DNA of 33,235 nt. Origin: a virus. Shown one piece after another: positions 7,043 through 13,894 of the stretch (within the stretch, counting starts at the first letter, position 1; the number at the start of each line of letters is the position of its first letter). Location of the stretch: positions 1 through 33,235 of the IMG/VR virus record IMGVR_UViG_3300017917_001567. One strand, given 5' to 3'. The notes under the pieces were generated by a model, which did not search any database, was not told the DNA's origin, and worked only from the letters and a program-made list of their open reading frames with translations. The position numbers and the translations under genes are program-made.

Positions 7043-7073
7043 CAAAATAAAAAATAAGAGGGAGTGGTAGATC

Positions 7074-7529
7074 TTGGCAACAGTAGATAAAGATTTCAAG
7101 GTCAAGAATGGACTAGTCGTCACAAATGGCGGTAGTTTTGGAGGATCTGTAATAGTAGGCACACCTACATTAGGCTCTCATGCTGTTACTAAGGATTATG
7201 TAGATGCCTTAACTGGCGGAATGCCAATCGGACCTACCCCTCCCTCTTCACCATCTAATGGTCAACTATGGTTTGACACATTAACAGAAAGAGTAAATGT
7301 ATTTTTTGGCGATACTTGGATGACAATAGCCACAGTCGATGATACTTTGGTTTTGCCTGAACATATACACGATGAAGCAATCGATGGCACAGGATTTATT
7401 GTTACAACCTTCGTCAATGGAGGTAGTTTCAATGACCCACAAGGTTCTCCAGTAGATGGAGGAACCACAACAACAACTTCATGGGAAAATACCTATGATG
7501 GCGGAATAGCAGTAGATAACTTCAACTAA
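7074..7529 (+). CDS. Fibre-associated protein sharing the N-terminal attachment segment
   Basis: This 151-residue protein uses a TTG start at 7074, downstream of a GGGAG at about 7060. The start is supported because MATVDKDFKVKNGLVV matches the first 16 residues of the fibre at 5240 almost exactly. The first 45 residues therefore probably bind the same virion site. A motif with SPSNGQLWFDTLTERVNVFFGDTW (about 60-85) is typical of small phage fibre caps and appendages. The C-terminal part is Gly/Thr-rich and ends in Gly-Gly-Ile-Ala-Val-Asp-Asn-Phe-Asn. It may be a short fibre, adaptor or decoy version. The function is inferred. Confidence 0.65.
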   Translation: MATVDKDFKVKNGLVVTNGGSFGGSVIVGTPTLGSHAVTKDYVDALTGGMPIGPTPPSSPSNGQLWFDTLTERVNVFFGDTWMTIATVDDTLVLPEHIHDEAIDGTGFIVTTFVNGGSFNDPQGSPVDGGTTTTTSWENTYDGGIAVDNFN

Positions 7530-7538
7530 AATTGATGT

Positions 7539-7544
7539 TATAAT
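7539..7544 (+). promoter_or_regulatory. Extended -10 promoter with SD leader for the fibre at 7591
   Basis: TGT-TATAAT. Start should be near 7551, giving a leader of about 40 nt that contains AAGGAGAG at 7576-7583 before ATG 7591. This unit is leadered, unlike the leaderless units around it. Confidence 0.6.
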
Positions 7545-7590
7545 TAGCACATAAATAAATTGGTAGAAATACCATAAGGAGAGAATATAA

Positions 7591-9429
7591 ATGGCAACAA
7601 GAATGCAACAGCGCAGAGGAACCGCAACACAGTGGACATCTGCAAACCCTATTTTAGCAGCAGGAGAAATCGGATTTGAGACTGATACAGGCAAGTTCAA
7701 GATGGGTAATGGTTCATCTGCATGGTCTGCTCTCTCCTATTTCACAGATTCATCAGATTTTGATACAGCATCTATTGAAGCAACAATTGATTCAAAAGTT
7801 GCCGATGCAGTAAATGACTTGGTTGCAGGTGCTCCTGCAGCATTAAATACTTTAAATGAATTGGCCGAGGCAATTGATAATGATTCTGCCTTTGCTTCAA
7901 CAATTACAGGCATACTTTTAACAAAGGCTAGTCAAACACAAGTAGATACTCATGAGGCACAAACAACATCAGTTCATGGAATTGCTAATACAGCAGAACT
8001 CGAAACACAAACAGGCGCTCAGGCAAAGGCCGACGCTGCACAGGCAGCAGCAGAACTAGATGCAACTACAAAAGCAAATGCTGCACAGGCAGCAGCAATC
8101 GCAGCAGCAGAATTAGATGCTCTTGCAAAGGCTAACGCTGCAGAAGCAGCAGCAATCGCAGCAGCAGTTGCAGCAGCAGCACTAGATGCAACTACAAAAG
8201 CAAATGCTGCAGAAGCAGCAGCAGTTGCAGCAGCAGCACTAGATGCAACTGAAAAAGCAACTGAGGCAGAAACAAATGCAATCGCAGCAGCAGTTGCAGC
8301 AGCAGCGCTAGATGCAACTACAAAAGCAAATGCTGCAGAAACAAGCGCTGCATCTGGCACAACTGCCGCAATTCTTGCACATAATAATGATACAACAGAC
8401 GTACATGGAATTGCAGATACTAGTGCTCTTGCAACAAAGGCATATGCAGATAGCGCAGTATCTACACATAATGGTGTAAGCACAAATGTTCACGGTATTG
8501 ACGATACAGCAAATCTTGTAACATTGGCAGGAGTTCAAACTCTTACCAATAAGACAATTACATCTCCTTTAGGACTTGTAAAAGCAGATGTTGGTTTGGG
8601 CAATGTTGATAATACTTCAGATGCAGATAAGCCAATTTCAGACGATACACAAGATGCTCTTGATCTTAAGGCACCTCTGGCTTCACCAACATTTACTGGA
8701 ACTATAACAACCCCACTTTCAACTGCAGGATATGTTAAGACAGATGCCTCTGGCGTATTGTCTTCTTCATCAGCAATTGCACAAACAGATGTTACTAATC
8801 TAACTTCTGATCTTGCACTCAAGGCTCCATTGGCTTCTCCAGCACTTACTGGAACTCCAACTGCCCCGACTGCAACTGCAGGAACCAATACAACTCAAAT
8901 TGCTACAACAGCATTCGTAACAGGAGCAGTTGCTGATTTAATTGCTTCAGCACCAGGTGCATTAAATACACTTGACGAACTTGCAGCAGCATTAGGTGAT
9001 GATGCTAACTTTGCATCAACAGTTACAAATTCATTAGCACTTAAGGCTCCTCTTGCCTCTCCAACATTTACTGGCACAGTAACAGTTGCAGCAAATGGAA
9101 TTGCGTTTACAGATGGTACACAGACAAAGGCTGGAGTTCCATCTATAACAACATTCGCAACAGCAATTTCTTCTAATGCAACCCTTGCTGCTGGAGAACA
9201 AGATAAGTTTGTTCCTCTAACTGGAGCAGTAACAATCACTCTTCCTGCAACTGGATATTCAACTGGACAGTCTGTTGATTTCTATCAAGCATCAGGAACT
9301 GGAGCACAATTTGCTTCAACAAATGGTGTTGTCGGTACACCAGGATTGAAGTTTAGAACAACAAACTCAGTTGTAACAGCAATGAAGACTTCAAGCGGAT
9401 GGCTAGTCTTCGGAGACTTGTCAGCATAA
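7591..9429 (+). CDS. Long tail fibre with Mtd-type N-terminus and Ala-rich coiled repeats
   Basis: This is a 612-residue fibre. Residues 3-50 (RMQQRRGTATQW, LAAGEIGFETDTGKFKMGNG, AW) match the N-terminal domain of many phage fibres, including Mtd-like receptor binders. Residues about 135-260 are Ala-rich repeats of the type ALDATTKANAAEAAA, predicted to be a coiled shaft. Three units containing KAPLASP-FTGT follow (about 350-520), then a beta-rich C-terminal head. The LNTLNELAEAI unit near residue 95 and a second copy near 460 are shared with the fibre at 5240. The start is set by AAGGAGAG at 7576-7583. The Mtd-type end does not imply a diversity-generating element: no reverse transcriptase or template repeat is seen in this window. 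Confidence 0.8.
   Translation: MATRMQQRRGTATQWTSANPILAAGEIGFETDTGKFKMGNGSSAWSALSYFTDSSDFDTASIEATIDSKVADAVNDLVAGAPAALNTLNELAEAIDNDSAFASTITGILLTKASQTQVDTHEAQTTSVHGIANTAELETQTGAQAKADAAQAAAELDATTKANAAQAAAIAAAELDALAKANAAEAAAIAAAVAAAALDATTKANAAEAAAVAAAALDATEKATEAETNAIAAAVAAAALDATTKANAAETSAASGTTAAILAHNNDTTDVHGIADTSALATKAYADSAVSTHNGVSTNVHGIDDTANLVTLAGVQTLTNKTITSPLGLVKADVGLGNVDNTSDADKPISDDTQDALDLKAPLASPTFTGTITTPLSTAGYVKTDASGVLSSSSAIAQTDVTNLTSDLALKAPLASPALTGTPTAPTATAGTNTTQIATTAFVTGAVADLIASAPGALNTLDELAAALGDDANFASTVTNSLALKAPLASPTFTGTVTVAANGIAFTDGTQTKAGVPSITTFATAISSNATLAAGEQDKFVPLTGAVTITLPATGYSTGQSVDFYQASGTGAQFASTNGVVGTPGLKFRTTNSVVTAMKTSSGWLVFGDLSA
8170..8345 (+). repeat. Imperfect DNA repeats coding the Ala-rich shaft
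   Basis: A unit of about 42 bp with GCAGCAGCACTAGATGCAAC and a following aaatgctgcag segment occurs three times, each differing by single substitutions. They encode AAALDATTKANAAEAA. A diverged copy also lies in the other fibre near 5745. The repeats could recombine and change shaft length. Confidence 0.6.
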
Positions 9430-9452
9430 TACAAAATTAAAGGAGATTAACA

Positions 9453-10970
9453 ATGTCAAAGCAAGCAGGTAGAATGAGCCAGGGAGCAAATGACTTCCTT
9501 ACACCATATGCACCAACAATTGGGACAGCAACAGATGTTGGAACTAACCGTCCATATAATAATGGTGCAGCAACAGTAACATTTACTCCGACTGGACCTA
9601 ATGCAGCGACATCGTATACAGTTACATCTTATCCAGGAGGCTTTACTGCAACAGGCACATCATCTCCAATAACGGTTACAGGTCTTCAGTCTAACACTTC
9701 ATATACCTTTAAGGTTAAAGGAACAAATGCAGCAGGAACTGGAGAGGAGTCAGATGCGTCTAACTCTATAACTGCTACAACTGTTCCAGATGCTCCTACT
9801 GGAGTTTCTGCAACAGATGTTGGAACTAATCGTCCGTATGACAATGCAGCAGCAACTGTTTCATTTACTGCTGGAGCAACTGGAGGAAAAGCAATAAGTT
9901 CTTATAATGTAATTCCAGATTCTGGATCATCGGCATCAGGATCAAGTTCTCCTATAACTTTAGGTGGTTTCCCTTCAGCACAAGTACGTACATTTACAGT
10001 AACTGCAACAAATTCTAATGGTACTTCTGCTGCATCTTCAGCATCTTCAGGAGTAATGTTAACAACAGTTCCAGCAACACCAAGTGCTCCTTCAGCATCA
10101 ACAATTGCAAATCAAGCACAAGATTCTGTATCTTGGTCTGCCCCTGCTAATGGTGGTAAAGCAATTACCAACTATTATTGGACATCATCAGATGGTAAGA
10201 GTGGAAATACTGGATCTACATCTGTTACAGTTAATCAAGAGGCTGGAACACAGCAAACATATAATGTTAGAGCAGATAACGCCAATGGAGTTTCTGGAAC
10301 ATCTGCAAATTCTGGCCAAGTTACAACCTTTACCTTTACACCATTTGGCTTTGCACCATTTGGATTTACACCTTTTGGCGCCTTCGGTGCATTCGGTGCG
10401 TTCTCAGCCTTCGGTGCGTTCGGTGCCTTCGGTGCCTTCGGTGCCTTCGGTGCGTTCGGATTCGGTCCTTTCGGTCACCATGCTCACTCTTTGGGAGAAT
10501 CAACTAGAGTTTTAACTCCAGGTGCTCCAGGATCATCAAAGCCTGCTAGAGAGTTGCAAGTTGGAGACACATTATTAGGTCTAAACATTCCAAATCCAGC
10601 AAATGTTAACTGGACAGAATGGCAGATAGATTCTTCAGAATTATCTTTAGATTCTAGTAATGTTGTAGAGACTACAATTGTTTCTCTTAATACTTTTCCT
10701 GAAGATGAATTTATTTATGTAGATGGAGATCTATTTTCTAAGTCTCACTACATTTTAGTTCAGAAGGATGGAACAACCAAATTTATTCCAGCAACAGAAA
10801 TTGATACATCTTATAAGATATTTTCTGCTGAATCAAAATCTTTTATTGATGTAGTTTTGGTAGACGTAATCAATATGCCACTAAATAAGATATCAATTAA
10901 CTGTGAGCCATATGATAACTTCTTTACAGAAACAATGCTAGTGTTTGATACACAAGATCCAGTACAGTAG
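9453..10970 (+). CDS. Three FN3 domains, FGA repeat and Hint-like domain
   Basis: This is a 505-residue protein. Three fibronectin III-like beta-domains occupy about residues 18-290 (SYTVTSYPGGFTATG, then a linker of TVPDAPTGVSATDVGTNRPY, and a third starting at about 206). A Phe-Gly-rich stretch (TPFGF repeats, then Phe-Gly-Ala units) covers about 293-340. The rest is a Hint-like domain: Ser346 stands where Cys stands in the protein at window start, Thr is again five residues on, and His432 keeps the TxxH position (as SxxH). The terminal His-Asn is replaced by Phe-Asp (FFTETMLVFD). Thus the N-terminal acyl-shift chemistry is possible, but Asn-mediated C-terminal cleavage is not expected. SD AAAGGAG at 9439-9445 supports the start. 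Likely a virion tip or adhesin protein (inference). Confidence 0.78.
   Translation: MSKQAGRMSQGANDFLTPYAPTIGTATDVGTNRPYNNGAATVTFTPTGPNAATSYTVTSYPGGFTATGTSSPITVTGLQSNTSYTFKVKGTNAAGTGEESDASNSITATTVPDAPTGVSATDVGTNRPYDNAAATVSFTAGATGGKAISSYNVIPDSGSSASGSSSPITLGGFPSAQVRTFTVTATNSNGTSAASSASSGVMLTTVPATPSAPSASTIANQAQDSVSWSAPANGGKAITNYYWTSSDGKSGNTGSTSVTVNQEAGTQQTYNVRADNANGVSGTSANSGQVTTFTFTPFGFAPFGFTPFGAFGAFGAFSAFGAFGAFGAFGAFGAFGFGPFGHHAHSLGESTRVLTPGAPGSSKPARELQVGDTLLGLNIPNPANVNWTEWQIDSSELSLDSSNVVETTIVSLNTFPEDEFIYVDGDLFSKSHYILVQKDGTTKFIPATEIDTSYKIFSAESKSFIDVVLVDVINMPLNKISINCEPYDNFFTETMLVFDTQDPVQ
10374..10454 (+). repeat. 9-bp tandem repeat coding Phe-Gly-Ala, nine units
   Basis: Nine in-frame units of about TTCGGTGCN occupy 81 bp, one unit (TTCTCAGCC) changed to Phe-Ser-Ala. 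The unit is clearly richer in G and C than the surrounding gene. The array ends eleven codons before the Hint-like Ser346 codon (10488-10490). A glycine every third residue is compatible with a polyglycine-II or collagen-like rod (speculative). Confidence 0.9.
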
Positions 10971-10974
10971 TTCA

Positions 10975-10991
10975 ATAAGTTTGTAACTTAT
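10975..10991 (+). repeat. Perfect 7-bp inverted repeat at the promoter of gene 11006
   Basis: ATAAGTT-tgt-AACTTAT. It ends on the T of the TGG-TATACT extended -10 at 10991-10999. It could be an operator or a weak terminator for the preceding gene; there is no T-tract, so a terminator is less likely. Confidence 0.5.
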
Positions 10992-10993
10992 GG

Positions 10994-10999
10994 TATACT
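10994..10999 (+). promoter_or_regulatory. Extended -10, leaderless promoter with GTG start
   Basis: TGG-TATACT followed by exactly six bases (GATATT) and a GTG start at 11006. This fits transcription starting on the start codon itself, and an unusual leaderless GTG. Confidence 0.65.
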
Positions 11000-11005
11000 G
11001 ATATT

Positions 11006-11752
11006 GTGAAAGAGAAAAATTCTGCAAAAATATCATTTGTATCAACAATGCCAAAAAATATAGATTTATTTCCTGAGCCTGTGCCAGCATTTAAAGAAAT
11101 ACCATCATGGTTTAAAAAAATATTACCATTTTATGAAAATGATGATACTCCAATTGATGGTGTACAAAGATTAACTGTTAAAAGATGTGTTGCATTTTTA
11201 GACATGTTATCAAGCGGGTATATAATTAAAGCACCATTTGACATATATATTGACACTACGGAAGGCAAACAAATTTTTCAAATTCCAAAATCTATGGAAA
11301 GATTTTCTAGTTTTGGCACAAAACCTATGATTGGTAGTCATGATATTAAACAGGTAGAAGGCTATCCAATAGATAAAGATAAATATATAGAGCATATATT
11401 TAGAATAAATCCAATTTGGATAGCAAAGGGTAGCAAAGGTGTAAGTGCAATTTTTATGCAGCCACAACACCATGAAGTGTCACCACTATATGCAATTTCT
11501 GCAGTAATAGATATTGATGGGTATCCATCTGATGGATTACTCTCATTTTTAGTCAAAAAAGACTTTAAAGGATATGTACAAAGAGGTACTCCATTAGTAC
11601 AGGTAATACCATTTATTAGACAGAATTTTGTTTCTGAAATTATAAGAGATCAAAAAGAAACTGACAACATTGAAACAATAAAAGCAAAAGTAAGATCTGT
11701 TTTTAATTCTGGCTACAAAAAAATGATGTGGAAGAAAAAAAGTTATACCTAA
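11006..11752 (+). CDS. Conserved phage protein of unknown function
   Basis: This is a 248-residue protein with GTG start. Visible features: an EPVPAFKEIPSWFKKILP segment (residues 23-40), a TVKRCVAFLDMLSSGYII segment (about 57-74) and a beta-rich middle with PIWIAKGSKGVSAIF and DGYPSDGLLSF. The Trp-Phe-Lys and Lys-Arg-Cys-x-x-Phe-x-Asp-x-x-x-x-Gly-Tyr pattern recalls a conserved family of phage and marine/aquatic bacterial proteins (tentatively DUF6065-like; from memory, unverified). No signal peptide or membrane span is present. It is not obviously structural and stands as a single-gene unit between the Hint protein and the reductase gene. The C-terminus is Lys-rich. Confidence 0.6.
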   Translation: MKEKNSAKISFVSTMPKNIDLFPEPVPAFKEIPSWFKKILPFYENDDTPIDGVQRLTVKRCVAFLDMLSSGYIIKAPFDIYIDTTEGKQIFQIPKSMERFSSFGTKPMIGSHDIKQVEGYPIDKDKYIEHIFRINPIWIAKGSKGVSAIFMQPQHHEVSPLYAISAVIDIDGYPSDGLLSFLVKKDFKGYVQRGTPLVQVIPFIRQNFVSEIIRDQKETDNIETIKAKVRSVFNSGYKKMMWKKKSYT

Positions 11753-11775
11753 CCATTAACCTAAATAATAGCATT

Positions 11776-11800
11776 AGAGTTTTCCAAAATTAAAAACTCT
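11776..11800 (+). repeat. 8-bp inverted repeat at the reductase promoter
   Basis: AGAGTTTT (11776-11783) and AAAACTCT (11793-11800) flank a 9-nt spacer. The right arm ends on the T of the TGG-TATACT extended -10, as in the repeat at 10975. An operator or a weak terminator of the preceding gene is possible. It is not recognisable as an NrdR box. Confidence 0.5.
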
Positions 11801-11802
11801 GG

Positions 11803-11808
11803 TATACT
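11803..11808 (+). promoter_or_regulatory. Extended -10 promoter with SD leader for the reductase
   Basis: TGG-TATACT, predicted start near 11815, then AAGGAGA at 11828-11834 and ATG 11841. No cobalamin riboswitch could fit in the leader of about 26 nt. Confidence 0.6.
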
Positions 11809-11840
11809 TTAGTAATTACAGTTTCTTAAGGAGAAAAACA

Positions 11841-13874
11841 ATGTCTGATTTTTTTAGTTTTCGTTTGTCCGAAGATTTTATAAACGAGTATAAAACAAAG
11901 GAGCCACCGTTTGGTTTTACTGATGCAGGTGGTAATTCATTAGGAGAGATTACATTTATTCGTACCTACTCCCGTATGAAGGATGATGGCACTAAAGAAA
12001 GATGGTATGAGGTTTGTCGTAGAGTAATCGAGGGTATGTATTCAGCACAAAAGAATCATGCCAAAGAAAATAGATTACCTTGGAATGATTATAAAGCACA
12101 GGCATCTGCTAAAGAGGCATACCAGAGAATGTTTGAATTAAAGTGGACTCCGCCAGGAAGAGGCATGTGGGCATTTGGAACTCCTTTGACTATGGAAAAG
12201 AAAAATTCTGCTGCACTACAAAACTGTGCGATGGTTTCTACAAAAGATATAGATCGTAACGATCCAGGGCAATTATTTGCTTGGGTAATGGACGCACTCA
12301 TGATGGGTGTTGGTGTGGGATTTGATACTTTGGGCGGGGAGAAAAATCTTGCTATTTATGAGCCTACAGAACCAGCACAAGTATATGAAATACCAGATAC
12401 TCGTGAAGGTTGGGTAGAATCTGTAAGATTATTAATTAATTCATTTTTAAAGCCTAATATGTATATTCAGGAGTTTAACTATGATCTTATTAGGCCATTG
12501 GGTGCTCCTATTAAGGGTTTTGGGGGCACAGCAAGCGGTCCTGCACCACTTATCCAATTGCACAAGCAGATCAGGTCTGTAATCGGCGGTAGAGCAGGAG
12601 AAACCCTAGACTCAAGAGCAATTGTAGATATTGTAAACCTTATTGGTACTTGCGTGGTATCAGGAAATGTTAGAAGATCTGCTACCTTGGCTTTAGGTGC
12701 TGCCAACGATACAGATTTTATGAATTTGAAGAACGCTGAGGTCTTTCCAGAGCGTAATTCATTTGATCCAGAAAATCCAGGTTGGGCGTGGATGTCTAAC
12801 AACTCCATCGCTGCGACGGTAGGTACAAAGTATGAAGACTACGTTGATCTAATTGTCAATAACGGAGAACCAGGATTTATTTGGCTTGATGTAGCACGTA
12901 ATTATGGTCGTTTGGCTGATCCAAAAGATGGTAAAGATTATCGTGTTATGGGCTTCAATCCTTGTGCGGAGCAGCCATTGGAATCATACGAACTATGTAC
13001 TCTTGTAGAGGTACATTTAAATCGTCATGAATCCAAGGAGGACTTCCTACGGACACTCAAGTTTGCATATCTATACGGTAAGACGGTAACGCTGATACCA
13101 ACACATTGGCAACAGACAAATGGAATTATGCAGCGTAATCGTCGTATTGGAACATCGCTTACAGGTATTGCATCATTCTCAGACAAATTTGGCTTGCCTG
13201 TTGTGAGAGAATGGATGGACGAAGGATATAAAACTATTCGTAAATATGATCACTCTTATTCAGAGTGGCTATGTGTTCGTGAATCCATTAGAGTCACAAC
13301 TGTTAAGCCATCAGGGTCTGTATCAATTCTTTCTGGCGCAACGCCAGGAGTTCACTGGGCACCAGGTGGAGATTATTTCTTGAGAGCAATTAGATTTGGG
13401 AATACTGACCCAATGATTCACTTGTTTAAGGCTGCTGCATATAAGATGGAGGCTGACCTTGTATCTGCGAATACAACTGTCGTATATTTCCCAGTTCATT
13501 CTGGACATCCAAGATCTGAAAAAGATGTGACATTGTTTGAGAAAATTGCGCTTGCTGCTACTGCTCAGAAATATTGGTCTGATAACGGCGTGTCTGTAAC
13601 GCTTTCATTTGACAAAGAAACTGAGGCAAAGCATGTTGCGCCTGCCCTTCATATGTACGAAGGACAATTAAAAGCAGTTTCATTCTTGCCTATGGGAAAT
13701 ACTGTATATCCACAGCAACCATATACACAAATAACTAAAGAAGAATATGATAGTTATATTGGACAAATTAAAAAGATTGATTGGTCTGCTATTTATGACG
13801 GTGTTGAAAATCTAGAGGCACAGGGAGAAATGTACTGTACCACAGATGCCTGTGAGATAAAAATATCTTCGTAG
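11841..13874 (+). CDS. nrdJ: Adenosylcobalamin-dependent ribonucleoside-triphosphate reductase (class II)
   Basis: This 677-residue protein makes deoxynucleotides from ribonucleotides using coenzyme B12. The PPGRGMWAFG motif (104-113) and Cys129 (QNCAMVS) with Cys386 form the redox pair. FNPCAEQ carries the thiyl Cys375 and Glu377. KPSGSVSILSGATPGVHW (489-506) is a conserved loop. The C-terminal CTTDAC (Cys666 and Cys671) is the reducing pair. This set matches monomeric class II reductases of the Lactobacillus type, though the protein is shorter than the usual about 740 residues. A single-subunit enzyme needs no radical-generating partner, which suits a phage. It has its own promoter with a leadered SD. 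It is odd for a nucleotide-metabolism gene to lie between fibre and portal genes. The call is firm. Confidence 0.92.
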   Translation: MSDFFSFRLSEDFINEYKTKEPPFGFTDAGGNSLGEITFIRTYSRMKDDGTKERWYEVCRRVIEGMYSAQKNHAKENRLPWNDYKAQASAKEAYQRMFELKWTPPGRGMWAFGTPLTMEKKNSAALQNCAMVSTKDIDRNDPGQLFAWVMDALMMGVGVGFDTLGGEKNLAIYEPTEPAQVYEIPDTREGWVESVRLLINSFLKPNMYIQEFNYDLIRPLGAPIKGFGGTASGPAPLIQLHKQIRSVIGGRAGETLDSRAIVDIVNLIGTCVVSGNVRRSATLALGAANDTDFMNLKNAEVFPERNSFDPENPGWAWMSNNSIAATVGTKYEDYVDLIVNNGEPGFIWLDVARNYGRLADPKDGKDYRVMGFNPCAEQPLESYELCTLVEVHLNRHESKEDFLRTLKFAYLYGKTVTLIPTHWQQTNGIMQRNRRIGTSLTGIASFSDKFGLPVVREWMDEGYKTIRKYDHSYSEWLCVRESIRVTTVKPSGSVSILSGATPGVHWAPGGDYFLRAIRFGNTDPMIHLFKAAAYKMEADLVSANTTVVYFPVHSGHPRSEKDVTLFEKIALAATAQKYWSDNGVSVTLSFDKETEAKHVAPALHMYEGQLKAVSFLPMGNTVYPQQPYTQITKEEYDSYIGQIKKIDWSAIYDGVENLEAQGEMYCTTDACEIKISS

Positions 13875-13879
13875 TATGA

Positions 13880-13885
13880 TAAAAT
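13880..13885 (+). promoter_or_regulatory. Extended -10 (TGA-TAAAAT) promoter for the LamG protein
   Basis: TGA then TAAAAT, nine bases before the ATG at 13895. This is the weakest -10 match of the set, but it has the same architecture. No SD is present before the ATG. Confidence 0.5.
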
Positions 13886-13894
13886 AGACTCATA

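Noticed and set aside
8019-8483. Long Ala-rich reading frame on the minus strand inside the fibre
   Set aside because: It is a mirror of the GCA-rich repeat of the plus-strand fibre, with no SD and implausible composition.
7591-9429. Mtd-type N-terminus as evidence of a diversity-generating retroelement
   Set aside because: No reverse transcriptase, template repeat or variable-repeat signature is visible; this N-terminus is common in ordinary fibres.
10084-10515. Second plus-strand frame within the FN3 protein
   Set aside because: It is a shifted read of the FN3 and FGA repeat, rich in His/Leu with no SD; the FN3 and Hint frame is clearly real.
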